From assembly GCF_036237275.1 (NCBI RefSeq), contig NZ_CP108352.1, positions 310,001 through 374,000 on the forward strand: a stretch of 64,000 nt of DNA, in the 5' to 3' direction. The notes under the pieces are model-generated. The model saw only the letters and a list, made by a program, of their open reading frames with translations, searched no databases and was not told the DNA's origin. The position numbers and the translations under genes were made by a program. The stretch is from Streptomyces sp. NBC_01353. GTDB taxonomy: Bacteria; Actinomycetota; Actinomycetes; Streptomycetales; Streptomycetaceae. Below are positions 1 to 7,786 of this stretch, piece by piece (within the stretch, counting starts at the first letter, position 1; the number at the start of each line of letters is the position of its first letter).

Positions 1-330
1 GCCGCCAGCAGCCGGGGGCCTTCATTGCCGTCGCGAGTGCCGACGTCTGCTGCTGACAGGCTGTGCCCGCGGCTTGTTGCGCCGCGGAGCGCCTCCTTGA
101 GGGCATCCGTCAGGTCCGCTGTCAGGCGTCGAAGTTCCTCCGGCTCGGCCCCTTCCGCACTGAGGGCTTCCAGCGCGTGCGCCACGAGGTCTGCCGCCAG
201 ACTGAGTTGCATCGCTTCGGTGTTGTCGGCCAGGCGGGACAGGTAGCCACTGCTGTTGTCGGTGCTCAGGTAGCAGGGTTTGCCGTCGGGGCCTGACCAC
301 GGGGGGAGGCCCAGCTCGTTGTGGGGTCAT
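1..330 (-). pseudogene. Decayed copy of the 114-aa element-borne protein, cut by the window edge
   Basis: The DNA closely matches the intact gene whose ATG is at 3641, read on the same strand. Here the ATG at 330 is followed by a 2-base deletion in the first 30 bases, which throws the rest out of frame, and the 3' end lies outside the window. Some positions differ throughout, so this is an old duplicate and not a recent copy. I see no function for either copy. The gene is one part of a module repeated at 3.3-4.8 kb. Confidence 0.7.
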
Positions 331-340
331 CCCTCGTGTG

Positions 341-493
341 GTGTCGTCGCTCCTCGGGATCCAGAAGGCCGGTCTCGTCACGCACATCTGGAGGACGTAC
401 TACAGCAACGAAGGACGCCCCGTGGAGACGGCAGACATCGTGGTGCCCGCCGCCCTGTGCGAGATCGTCCATGAGATTCCGATCAACCGGTAA
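341..493 (+). pseudogene. C-terminal stub of a GntR-family regulator (UTRA domain end)
   Basis: The open frame translates to about 50 residues with the pattern seen at the end of UTRA ligand-binding domains: a Leu-Gly-Ile start, then YYSNEGRPVETADIVVPA and a final EIPINR. There is no DNA-binding half, and upstream DNA belongs to an opposite-strand pseudogene, so this is a truncated remnant. It lies 21 bases before the 64-aa membrane-protein gene. Family identity is inferred from the motif only. Confidence 0.6.
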
Positions 494-514
494 CTGGGCA
501 CCACAGCGTGAGCC

Positions 515-709
515 ATGGAGTCGCTCGGGTACGTCATGGGCGCCTGGGCCTGGGGAGCGCCTCTTGCTGCTCTCGTGGTGCTGGTGGCCGCGTCAGTCGC
601 GGTCAGCCGATGGCGGCGAAAGACCATCATGGGACTGGAGCGCGCGGAGCTGGACGTGGACAGACAGTGCAGTGCCGCGCGGTCGGGGGGTGCGTCGGCG
701 GAAAGCTGA
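515..709 (+). CDS. Small single-pass membrane protein (64 aa), copy 1
   Basis: The protein has a short N-terminus (MESLGYVMG), one hydrophobic stretch at about residues 13-33, then a basic anchor SRWRRKT and an acidic C-terminal tail. It is a clear paralogue of the protein starting at 4295, sharing the W-GAP turn and RWRRKTI. Both copies keep an open frame although neighbouring module genes have decayed, so at least this part may still be made. The topology suggests a cytoplasmic tail. No function is recognised; such genes often sit beside GntR regulators in actinomycete integrative elements (recalled, not tested). Confidence 0.6.
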   Translation: MESLGYVMGAWAWGAPLAALVVLVAASVAVSRWRRKTIMGLERAELDVDRQCSAARSGGASAES

Positions 710-993
710 CCTCGTCCCGTCGGGCCGCGTCCTGTCCCCCCACGCTACTGCGCGCCGCGATTGCGCCTTCCCCGGTGCGGCGAGCGTCGGGAGCGTTCCA
801 GCGCCCGGCAGAGCGAAGGCCGCGGTGACTTCGTTCGCGAGATCGGGAGTCGCCTGTCGTTGACTTCGGCCACGGCCCGCTGAACAGCCACTCGGGGCGT
901 CGGAAATGCGCTTCATCTCGATCCAAAGGATGTTGCCCCAGACTTGGTGAGTCCGGGGCAATCGGCGAAGCTCAGGCACAGCCTGAACCGTCC

Positions 994-1287
994 CTACCGG
1001 ACGACGACGTTGTGCGCCGGAATGATCGTGGGATGCACGTCGGTATGGCCGAGGTCGGCCAGGATCGGACCGAAGGTCTTCGCGTGGGCTTCGAGGGCTT
1101 CCACGCTCTCCCAGACCTCCGTCACGCGGAACCCTCCGTCAACCGGACCCGCCGCGTGAGAGACGAGACCTGTAGTCGGCAGGTCTGCGAACTGCGTGAA
1201 GCCTTGCCAACCGGTCACGCGTTCGATGACTGCGTCGTAAAGCTCCTGCCCGGCGTCAGGGAAGTCGAAGGTGACGATGATGGCCAT
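994..1287 (-). CDS. Antibiotic-biosynthesis-monooxygenase-like (dimeric alpha/beta barrel) protein
   Basis: The 97-aa product starts MAIIVTFDFPDAG and contains VTGWQGFTQ and the segment VTEVWESVEALEAH followed by a short C-terminal strand. This order of strand-helix-strand elements and the size fit the ABM superfamily of small ferredoxin-like barrels. The ATG at 1287 was chosen because the fold begins there and an AGGGG lies just upstream; the open frame runs further up without family features. Substrate is unknown. It is not linked to an operon. Confidence 0.6.
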   Translation of the reverse strand: MAIIVTFDFPDAGQELYDAVIERVTGWQGFTQFADLPTTGLVSHAAGPVDGGFRVTEVWESVEALEAHAKTFGPILADLGHTDVHPTIIPAHNVVVR

Positions 1288-1407
1288 CCAGATGCCCCTA
1301 TCTCGGTCCGCCGCGTGGCTGCGGCAACGTCGCGATCCTAGCGTTAGGTAATCGGGTGAGTTCACAGAGCGACGAAGTGCTCATCACCAGACGACGTCGC
1401 ACTCGCG

Positions 1408-1552
1408 TGCAGAGCCGCCGCTGCCAGCGCAGGGCGATCATCGACAGCTCACGGTGGGCCAGCACCAGGGACCGTGGTCCGCGTACGGGGTGGCGCAGCG
1501 GAAGATGAAGGAAGCCGAGGCCAAGATGCGGAAGCTCCGCAAGAAGCGCTGA
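1408..1552 (+). pseudogene. Frameshifted remnant of the small basic C/H-motif protein
   Basis: The DNA matches the intact 58-aa gene at 4638-4814 over most of its length, including the end that codes for EAKMRKLRKKR. Small indels break the frame in the middle, around the second cysteine and histidine. A third, weaker copy of only the last part is visible near 1656-1715. It is therefore one of several decayed duplicates in the first 5 kb. Confidence 0.6.
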
Positions 1553-1768
1553 TAAGGCGCGACATCGCCAGCAGTACAGCAAGCCGCACCACCGCGGCGT
1601 CAGGTCGACTGCACGACCCGGGTTATCACGAGCCCCGTGACCCACGGACGGTGTGGCCCTACGCAAGGAGAAGGAACCGAGGCAAAGATGAAGCAGCTTC
1701 GGAAGAAGTGCTTTACCGCAAACCCCAGCCACCAACCGTCCGATGGCGCCCTTCCCGGGACGTGCGCC

Positions 1769-1811
1769 GGCCGGAATGATCGGTGCTAACCGATCCGGCT
1801 AGAGCTGCGGA
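1769..1811. repeat. Repeat shared with 5394-5436 next to the att-like site
   Basis: A stretch of about 43 bases, ending in ACCGATCCGGCTAGAGCT plus a variable base and CGGA, recurs at 5394-5436. There it runs straight into a tRNA-Arg 3' half. Here the tRNA-like part is absent and the start of the 1821 gene follows 9 bases later. The repeat is consistent with an element end that moved or was duplicated. Confidence 0.5.
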
Positions 1812-1820
1812 GCAGAGCGC

Positions 1821-2372
1821 ATGACCGAGCGAACTACCTACCTCGACCCCGATCCACGCGACTGGCGCTCCCGGAAGATTGGTGTTCGGGCCTCTCGGTG
1901 GTACTCCACGGTCACCCTCGATCGCGACGGGTACGTCGACGCCGCGAACTCGCGGGGGGACGACTCCCAGTTGCCGGCCGCCTACGAGGAGGCCGTCGAG
2001 CGGGCACGCAACGCGTCCATCGACCGCATCTGGTGCGACGGCTACCCGGGCGAGTTCTGGTTCGCGGGCGGCCCGCGCTGGGTCACCTTGTACGTTCAGT
2101 TCCCGCACGTCGAGGCTGCGGTCGAAGCGCTGCGCTTAGCCGAGCTCGACCACGACTACAGCGGGCTTCACTCGCTCGCCGACCGACTGGCACTTCCTGT
2201 CGATGAGTGGCTTGCTCCCGGCGAGCGGGAGCTGCCCCGTGGCGTCGACTTCGATGCGCCACCCCACGTGTTCCTGCGCTTCCTTCGAGGCCAGGCCAGG
2301 AAGTGCGGGGTGCGTCTCAACGGTCGAGCGACGGCCGGGAGTGTGGGTTCGCCCAACGCTGTCGTCCGCTGA
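1821..2372 (+). CDS. Hypothetical protein (183 aa)
   Basis: The product starts MTERTTYLDPDPRDWRSRK and is rich in aromatic and charged residues, with no membrane segment or signal peptide. I do not recognise the family. The last 15 or so residues (TAGSVGSPNAVVR) look compositionally unlike the rest, and the DNA after the stop stays open in the same frame and protein-like up to the next gene. The C-terminus may therefore be altered by a rearrangement near 2340. The start has no strong Shine-Dalgarno; ATG at 1821 is the first start. Confidence 0.6.
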   Translation: MTERTTYLDPDPRDWRSRKIGVRASRWYSTVTLDRDGYVDAANSRGDDSQLPAAYEEAVERARNASIDRIWCDGYPGEFWFAGGPRWVTLYVQFPHVEAAVEALRLAELDHDYSGLHSLADRLALPVDEWLAPGERELPRGVDFDAPPHVFLRFLRGQARKCGVRLNGRATAGSVGSPNAVVR

Positions 2373-2468
2373 GAAACAGTTCGCGAGGCGTTTCCTGCGC
2401 AGTATCCGGGGTGGGCTGACCGCTGGACCGGGTACGTCGAGTCGGATGATGCGCCCTTCCGGCCATGG

Positions 2469-3119
2469 GTGGGCGGCAGAGACCAGGACCTCAGTTACGG
2501 CGCGACACCCGTCAAGTTCCGCACAGCGAAGACGCCGACCGGCGGCGACTGCCCCTGTGGCATGAGCCTGCAAGAGCTCTCGGACGACGGGAATGCCCAC
2601 ACCGCCCACCACGCGGTGTGGGCATTCGGTGCCCGGGCACCCAAGAACCTTGAGTGGCAGGGTGACCTGGCCGTCGTAACGACACAGTCACCCATCTCAT
2701 GGCGGAAGCTGGCATACAAGGTGGCACGGATGCCGCAGAAGGAGAACCACTACGACTTCCGCTCGTGGTCCCACCTTGGCGAGCCTGAGGTGGCTACGGA
2801 CAACATGCGGGCGTACCTGTTGAAGGCGAACGGGTGCGTCATCGGCTACCTGGCCGCCAATGACGGCAACCAGCACCACCCCTGGGACCTGATCGACGAG
2901 TCACAGTACGGCGACGAGGATGACACCCTGCGTCCGCGCATCATCCTGATCTGGGTGGCGAACGCCTACCGGCGCAAGGGCGTCGGCGCCACGCTCGTGC
3001 AGGCCCTCGCAGACGACTTCGGGTGCCAGGTTGCCGATGTGTCCTGGTCGAGTCCAATCAGTGACGCGGGCCGGCACCTTGCACGTCAGCTCTCACCCGG
3101 AGGCGTCTGGATTAGCTGA
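2469..3119 (+). CDS. ESCO/Eco1-like acetyltransferase with short zinc-finger motif and GNAT-type C-terminus
   Basis: Residues 28-50 hold CPCGM, then a spacer and HTAHH, which resembles the C-C-H-H finger of cohesin acetyltransferases of the Eco1/ESCO group. The C-terminal 70 residues read WVANAYRRKGVGATLV, the acetyl-CoA-binding RRKGxG loop of GNAT enzymes, and end with SWSSPISDAGRHLARQL, like the conserved block after the acetyl-CoA loop in ESCO proteins. The finger has CxC where CxxC is usual, so zinc binding is uncertain. The GTG start is provisional: 2373-2468 is open in the same frame and codes for protein-like sequence, but a TGA at 2370 closes it. Substrate cannot be told from sequence. 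Confidence 0.55.
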   Translation: MGGRDQDLSYGATPVKFRTAKTPTGGDCPCGMSLQELSDDGNAHTAHHAVWAFGARAPKNLEWQGDLAVVTTQSPISWRKLAYKVARMPQKENHYDFRSWSHLGEPEVATDNMRAYLLKANGCVIGYLAANDGNQHHPWDLIDESQYGDEDDTLRPRIILIWVANAYRRKGVGATLVQALADDFGCQVADVSWSSPISDAGRHLARQLSPGGVWIS

Positions 3120-3245
3120 CCCCTGAGCACGCGGCCTATTTGTGGACGCAGACTCTGGGGCGAGGGAGCAACGGGCTTCTGAACTGGTGAAATGTATGAG
3201 ACACACGGGGCCTCCGGAGCCGTGTGCGTGAGCGCTGCAACGCAG

Positions 3246-3273
3246 AGGGGCCCGAACTGTGTTCGGGGCCCCT
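3246..3273. terminator. Hairpin between convergent genes
   Basis: The arms AGGGGCCCGAA and TTCGGGGCCCCT form a near-perfect stem around CTGTG. It lies between the stops of the genes ending at 3119 (+) and 3297 (-), so it could serve both. A second shorter hairpin (CACACGG...CCGTGTG) is just upstream near 3202-3230. There is no T-tract, which is usual in this kind of genome. Confidence 0.6.
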
Positions 3274-3296
3274 CCGACATTCAGTGCGCGTCAACG

Positions 3297-3641
3297 CTAG
3301 CCGAAGGCGGCTGCGGGCAAACGAGGGCCGTCGTCGCCGTCCCGACCGAGGATCCCCGGTGTCTGCAGGCGGTGGCCGCGGCTTGTTGCTACGCGAAGCG
3401 TGTCTTTGAGGGCATCCGTCAGGTCCGCTGTCAGGCGTCGAAGTTCATCCGGGTCGGTCCTCTCTTCGTTGAGGGCTTCCAGCGCGTGCGCCACGAGGTC
3501 GGCCGCCAGGTCGAGTTGGATCGCTTCGGTGTTGTTGGCCAGGCGGGACACGTAGCTGCTGCTGTCGTCGGTGCTCAGGTAGCAGGGTTTGCCGTCGGGG
3601 CCTGACCACGGGAGGAGGCGCAGTTCATTGTGGGGCGTCAT
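3297..3641 (-). CDS. Intact 114-aa element-borne protein
   Basis: The protein opens MTPHNELRLLPWSGPDGKPC and has an acidic, Leu-rich middle with likely helices and a basic C-terminus. No family is recognised. Its ATG overlaps the stop of the upstream GntR gene by ATGA, so the two form an operon and are probably translationally coupled. The frame is intact here and broken in the copy at 1-330. Such small proteins downstream of GntR genes are common in actinomycete plasmids and integrative elements (recalled). Confidence 0.7.
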   Translation of the reverse strand: MTPHNELRLLPWSGPDGKPCYLSTDDSSSYVSRLANNTEAIQLDLAADLVAHALEALNEERTDPDELRRLTADLTDALKDTLRVATSRGHRLQTPGILGRDGDDGPRLPAAAFG

Positions 3642-4283
3642 CCCTCGGCCCTTCTGCCTTCGGTCGTGTGGTGGGTGGTGAAGCGTGCGTCGGCGCGGTC
3701 GCCGGGTAGGACCAGGAGGGCGGCCTCGATGACGCGGCCCGTGGTGTCGGCAGATACGCGAGTGATGGCGAGGACAGCCAGCGCCGAACTGATCCGGAGA
3801 GTTGAGGCTTCCTCCGGGCGTGGGGAGGCGGGCGCTGACCTTCTCTCGGGTCTCCGCGAGCCCGGGCCCGAGTGCTGTTGGCTTGGGCCAGCGGCAGGGC
3901 GATTCGGCCGGCGCCAGGTCACGAGGGACGTAGATGCGGGCCAGGCTGTGTGGCGACTCCCCCACGTGGCTGACGCAGAGGAACTCGGTCAGCAGGGCCC
4001 GCGGCGGCACCTTCAGCAGGGTGCTCAGCGCCCCTTGGGCCCGGAGTTGGGTGGTGCGGACCGTGACGTGGAGAGTCGGGACGATGGGCGTAAGGGCGCC
4101 TCCCTCGTACGTGAGTCTCCGGCGGAGGCGGCGGACGAAGTTGCCTTTGCCGTGGACCTTCTCAATCAGGCCCTCTGCCTGGAGGAGCGCGAGGGCGTTG
4201 CGCAGTGTCGCCGTGCTGACCTTGTAGTGCGTGGCGAGCTGGGGCTCTGAGGAGAGACGTTCGCCGGGCTTGAGGAGGCACAA
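3638..4283 (-). pseudogene. GntR-family transcriptional regulator, N-truncated and frameshifted
   Basis: The upstream part contains LKPGERLSSEPQLA and TATLRNALALLQAEGLIEK followed by GKGNFV, the winged-helix pattern of GntR proteins, but the first 20-25 residues of the usual domain are missing because the divergent membrane-protein gene begins there. Around 3820 the frame changes: before it reads ARLPTP, after it the other frame continues EEASTLRISSALAVLAITR and ends GRRAEG at 3638. The two frames together make one UTRA-type effector domain. The stop overlaps the next gene. It is probably not functional as a whole. Confidence 0.7.
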
Positions 4284-4294
4284 GGGGGAAAGCT

Positions 4295-4489
4295 ATGGAT
4301 TCGATCGGATACGGCTTGGCCGCGTTGGTCTGGGGCGCCCCAATTGCCACTCTGCTAGTGGTGGTGCTTGCCTCGATTGCAGTCGTTCGATGGCGGCGAA
4401 AGACCATCGCGGACTTGGAGCGGGCAGAGCTGGACGCAGACGTTCGCCACGGTGCTGGGCGGCCAGTCGGAGCATCAGAGGAGATCTGA
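4295..4489 (+). CDS. Small single-pass membrane protein (64 aa), copy 2
   Basis: This is the paralogue of the 515-709 gene: MDSIGYGLA, a hydrophobic segment at residues 15-33 with LVVVLASIAVV, the basic anchor RWRRKTI and an acidic tail. A good ribosome site (AAGGGGGAAAG) lies 3-13 bases before ATG. The gene is divergent from the truncated GntR gene with almost no spacer, which supports the view that the GntR 5' end has been lost. Function unknown. Confidence 0.65.
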   Translation: MDSIGYGLAALVWGAPIATLLVVVLASIAVVRWRRKTIADLERAELDADVRHGAGRPVGASEEI

Positions 4490-4637
4490 CCTCCGGCGAT
4501 GCGTGCCGCACCGGGCCGTACGAGATGTGTGCCGTCCATGCTCCTGTCCGCTGCACCTGCGCCTCCCCTGGTGCCGCGTATGCGGGGAGCATTCCAGCAT
4601 CTGATCGGTGGCGATGCCGGAGGCAGAAGGGGGCGGG

Positions 4638-4814
4638 ATGGTTCAGTCGAAGACTGGTGCTCCGACGCAGAGCGGAGGCCGCTGCCAGAGCAAGGCGATC
4701 ATCGGTAGCTCGCGGTGCGCCAAGCACCAGGGACCGTGGTCCGCATACGGGGTGGAGCAGCGGAAGAAGAAGGAAGCCGAAGACAAGATGCGGAAGCTCC
4801 GGAAGAAGCGATGA
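4638..4814 (+). CDS. Small basic protein with C-x6-C-x2-H-like motif (58 aa)
   Basis: The product begins MVQSKTGAPTQSGGRCQSK, has cysteines at about 16 and 26 with SSRCAKHQGPWS, and ends in the strongly basic tail KMRKLRKKR. The cysteines and histidine could bind zinc, and the tail could contact nucleic acid; both are inference. The ATG at 4638 follows a GGGGGCGGG purine run. Broken copies lie at 1408-1552 and near 1656-1715. Confidence 0.55.
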   Translation: MVQSKTGAPTQSGGRCQSKAIIGSSRCAKHQGPWSAYGVEQRKKKEAEDKMRKLRKKR

Positions 4815-4946
4815 CGGGGTCTGCCGACTCGTCTGGCTGACATCCACGACTGACATCAACGGGTGCGTACGCAGGCGGTGTCGAGCAGCCTCCTGCGGAG
4901 CGCAGTACGCCGGCGCGAGCCCCGGAGGACCGGCTCGATCGAACTC

Positions 4947-5300
4947 CTAAAGCGGTGGCTTCCTGGAAACCAGCGGCAGCGGCCAGCCGGCGCAGGCCAC
5001 TAGTGCGCTGCCGTCCTCAGTGAGGAAGATCAGGGTGGTCCATGTCCGATCGGCAGCATTGATCAGCCCTGTGCGCACGGGCCGGCCATGTTCGCGGACG
5101 AGCTGCACTGCTCGTTCCAGTCCAAGGGGTTCGAGTCCGTGCATGCGCATGCGCTGAAGTCGGCGGTTGAAGACTCCGGCATGCGTACCAGATGCCCGGT
5201 CTGCCACCGAATAGGTGGCGCCGCTGCGGAGGGTGGCCAGAGCCATCACGGACGCCTCGTCATCACCGGCCAACAGCGATTCCAGCACATGTCGTTCCAT
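4947..5300 (-). CDS. Hypothetical protein (117 aa)
   Basis: The product starts MERHVLESLLAGDDEASVMALATL and ends with AACAGW-like hydrophobic strands and SRKPPL. There is no signal peptide or membrane segment. ATG at 5300 is preceded by GGGGG at a good distance; a GTG two codons upstream is possible. I do not recognise the family. It lies between the repeated module and the att-like site and may belong to an integrative element. Confidence 0.55.
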   Translation of the reverse strand: MERHVLESLLAGDDEASVMALATLRSGATYSVADRASGTHAGVFNRRLQRMRMHGLEPLGLERAVQLVREHGRPVRTGLINAADRTWTTLIFLTEDGSALVACAGWPLPLVSRKPPL

Positions 5301-5430
5301 GGTCACCCCCGTTTGGATCCTGCGGTACAGCAGCCAGGTACCGCAACCCCGGCAATCGCCCGCGTCCGGTAGCGTCCCTCCGGGGCCTGGTAGCGGCCGG
5401 AATGGCCGTCACTGACCGATCCGGCTAGAG

Positions 5431-5467
5431 CTACGGATCAGAAGGCTGCAGGTTCTAATCCTGCCAA
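5431..5467 (+). other. Attachment-site-like 3' half of tRNA-Arg(ACG)
   Basis: The sequence CTACGGATCAGAAGGCTGCA matches the anticodon loop (ACG) and 3' anticodon stem of tRNA-Arg as I recall it. It continues with a T-arm of GCAGG, TTCTAAT, CCTGC and then CCAAG. The 5' half of a tRNA is absent: upstream is the 1769/5394 repeat. This is what is left at one side when an element integrates into the 3' end of a tRNA gene. The T-loop has TTCTAA, not the usual TTCGAA, so the site is degenerate. Confidence 0.6.
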
Positions 5468-5480
5468 GTACACAGCCTGA

Positions 5481-5508
5481 GAGGTCCCGGACGAGAGTCC
5501 GGGGCCTC
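5481..5508. terminator. Hairpin after the tRNA-like site
   Basis: GTCCCGGAC and GTCCGGGGC pair around a GAGA loop with extended flanks (GAGG...CCTC). A strong hairpin 14 bases after a tRNA 3' end is the normal place for a tRNA terminator, which supports the reading of 5431-5467 as tRNA-derived. Confidence 0.65.
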
Positions 5509-5624
5509 CCGTGCTGCACCGCAGCGGAGTGCAGCAACCGTGGCAGGTCCAGCCCAGAGCAGCTCCACGACCTCGGATAGCCTCTGCCCACCCGGGATTC
5601 GGGCAACGTGAAACGGAGGCCGCT

Positions 5625-5915
5625 GTGTCGGTACGCGAGAACTTCGCCAGGCTCTTCAAGCGCACAGCCGAGCTCTCTGACGGTGAGCTGTTCGCCGTGG
5701 AGCGCCCTTGCGAGTGCTCGCCGGAGTGGCCCGGCCTGGAGTCGACAGCGAACGGACACATGCTTCCGGCTCAGCCTTCCAGTCACTACAGCGTTCTAAC
5801 GAACCCGGAAATCGGTCCTTTCATAGCGCGGTGCACGGGCTGTCGGGCGCGCTATCCGCACCCTTGGGTGGTTCCGCAGGGCGCGCCGATGCCCTTCGAC
5901 TGGGCTCACGACTGA
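5625..5915 (+). CDS. Small Cys-containing hypothetical protein (96 aa)
   Basis: GTG at 5625 follows GGAGG by 5 bases, which decides the start. The protein reads MSVRENFARLFKRTAELSDGE, then PCECSPEWPG and later RCTGCRARYPHPW. Two CxC/CxxC pairs may form a zinc knuckle. I do not recognise a family. It is monocistronic and follows the tRNA-like site directly. Confidence 0.6.
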   Translation: MSVRENFARLFKRTAELSDGELFAVERPCECSPEWPGLESTANGHMLPAQPSSHYSVLTNPEIGPFIARCTGCRARYPHPWVVPQGAPMPFDWAHD

Positions 5916-6058
5916 GTAGGCTCCGGGCCGTCTGTGGGCCGTGGGAAGGCGGCCGAGGGTGGCCAAGAGCGACAACCGGCGACCGCTCGCCCGCAGGTCA
6001 GAGGCAGTGTGCTGGGTTAAGCCCCCGGTCGGATCAACAACCAGGGCAAGAAGCAGCC

Positions 6059-6451
6059 CTAAGTTGGATCCTGTGGCTGGGCTGACAAGTTGTGCCGCTC
6101 GTGGCCACATCCGCCGACGCAGTGCAGCACGCGCCTGCGGGTGTCGGCAATGCTGAAGAGGGCGACGAGCAGGCGGAATGACTTCGTGAGTTCATAGGCC
6201 GGAAGGCTTTCCATCCCGAAGCGCCACTTCGTGAGCATCACCGCGGGCGTGTGAGTGGGTCGAATGCCGGAGCGCGCGATGCTCTCCGGCGCATCCTCCT
6301 CGCGCGCGCGGGCTTGCCCGCAGAACAGCACCAGCGCGTGCAGGGCCTTGCGCTGGTCGTCCTCCGACAGGCCCTCGAACCACTCGACCCCCTCAACCGT
6401 CGGCCTGAGCCCCTGCGCGAGTTCGTTCAGGATCACCTCGTGGGCGTACAA
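6059..6451 (-). CDS. DUF5958-like protein
   Basis: The product contains the block ILNELAQGLRPTVEGVEWF, then FCGQAR, IARSGIRPTHTPAVML and FRLLVALFSIADTRRR, ending with HCVGGCGHERHNL. This matches my recollection of the small DUF5958 family of streptomycetes, about 125 residues long. TTG at 6451 has a GGGAGG five bases upstream; GTG at 6454 would be too close. About ten extra residues follow the usual end. Role unknown. Confidence 0.65.
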   Translation of the reverse strand: MYAHEVILNELAQGLRPTVEGVEWFEGLSEDDQRKALHALVLFCGQARAREEDAPESIARSGIRPTHTPAVMLTKWRFGMESLPAYELTKSFRLLVALFSIADTRRRVLHCVGGCGHERHNLSAQPQDPT

Positions 6452-6604
6452 CACAGCCTCCCACTCCCATGTGATCAGGCCGACGGTACGCCTACGACCG
6501 CCCGCGAGCAGCACGGTTTTACGCGATCTACGTGCCCCTTCCGTGCCCGATCGGACAGGGAACAGCGGGGAACACCGGGCGATCACAGCGACCGGGCAAG
6601 CAGA

Positions 6605-6637
6605 CGGCCCCTGACCGTCGATCCTGATCAGGGGCCG
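6605..6637 (-). terminator. Hairpin beyond the tRNA-like att site
   Basis: CGGCCCCTGA and TCAGGGGCCG form a 10-base-pair stem with a 13-base loop. On the minus strand it comes directly after the tRNA 3' end at 6645-6673, as expected for the terminator of the original tRNA gene. Confidence 0.6.
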
Positions 6638-6639
6638 TT

Positions 6640-6987
6640 TCATCTGGCGGTGGGTGTGGGATTGGAACCCACGTTCGTATGCCCCTCCAGCCAGGCGTCA
6701 GAGGCAGTCGCCACTTCGGCGTCACGTCCGGCGACAGGACGGGCGTAATGCCGGGTGGTCACGCTCGCGTTCGAGTGGCCGAGGCGATGTGCGGCGGTCA
6801 TGACGCCGTACCGATCAGCGACCCAAGTTCCGTGCGAGGCCCGAAGGTCATGCGGAGTCACGTCGGTCAGGCCAGCCGCCGCGACCGCCGGGTCAAAGTG
6901 CGCCTGGTCGCCACCAAAACGGGGCGACGCCCCGGTGACCGGACGCAGCAGGACCCGCCCTGATTGCGTCCGCGCCTCGGCCAGCAT
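6640..6987 (-). pseudogene. C-terminal stub of a tyrosine recombinase (integrase)
   Basis: The frame contains HDLRASHGTWVAD, then HRLGHSNASVTTRHYARP, the HxxR...H...Y catalytic pattern of tyrosine recombinases. Only the last 90 or so residues of the catalytic domain remain; the N-terminal and core-binding parts are absent and upstream frames show no continuation. The 3' end overlaps the tRNA-like att site, the usual position of int in tRNA-integrating actinomycete elements. It cannot encode a working integrase. Confidence 0.8.
6645..6673 (-). other. tRNA 3'-end att-like site with encoded CCA
   Basis: On the minus strand the sequence is a T-arm GTGGG, TTCCAAT, CCCAC, then ACCCACC, a G and CCA. 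That is the full 3' side of a tRNA (T-arm, acceptor strand, discriminator and CCA). The upstream side is integrase coding sequence, not a tRNA 5' half, so this is an attachment site at the end of an integrated or decayed element. The tRNA species cannot be named from this part. Confidence 0.6.
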
Positions 6988-7786
6988 CGCCGCCTTTGCC
7001 GTCCGGCGCCGCTATCGCCGTACGCCCTGAGAAGAGGGCTGGCCGCCGCGGCCGCCGACGGCAGCGGGCTCGCGCCCACCAGCTGCTGGCATCCGCCCCG
7101 CGCCGCGCGGCCCGGACGGTGAGCTGTTCCGGCCCGGGGTGCGGGTGACCGACGGATACCACCCCGAGATGGCGACCGTGGAGCCACGCCGCATCGGCAC
7201 CCTGAGCATAACCAGCGGGCTGCTCGCCGTCTTCGACCCGGACACGCCCGGCGAGTACGTACTGGAGGAGGCGCAGGCCAGACGCACCTATCACTGCGAG
7301 TGGCAGAGGAGCGAGATCACTCCGCTACCGCGAGGGCCCCTGCCGGCGCCGCTCGCGCGCCGCTCGGCCCGCCTCTTGGAGCCGGCGACCTTCCGCTCGC
7401 AGGGACGGATTCTGCAGCGCCTTACCGTCGGACTCCTTCATGAGTCCCCGAACCTGTATGTACGCGGCTTTCACGATGCCCATCAGGTGTCACCTCGCGT
7501 TTGGGACGCGTCCCAAGGGCTGTCCCTTGAGAGTTCGCCATGGGGTAGTTCATGCCGTTTTTCCCTCTTTGATGCGGTGGAAACTGGACGGCTTCAGCGA
7601 ACTGAGCCACCGGTCGGTCAGCCTTCCCTTGGTGCTCACAACCACGGGTTCACCCGCAAGCCGCGACCGCCTCCTGACGTGTGCCCCGGTGGTGATCCTC
7701 CTGCCCCGAGGCCGTGGCAGACGGATCCCTCTGCCGTGGTTCCTGCGGCCAGGCATGGCGTCCTGGTGATCGCACGCCTCCGGCGC
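6988..7786 (+). other. Mostly degenerate stretch with a short protein-like remnant
   Basis: From about 7110 to 7300 the plus strand reads FRPGVRVTDGY, TVEPRRIGTLSITSG and VFDPDTPGEYVLEE, which looks like a piece of a real gene with no proper start or end. The rest (7300-7786) has only long antisense-type open frames without protein character. I see no further gene here. Confidence 0.3.

Noticed and set aside
5431-5467. Complete tRNA-Arg gene
   Set aside because: The D-arm and 5' acceptor strand are missing, so only the 3' half is present.
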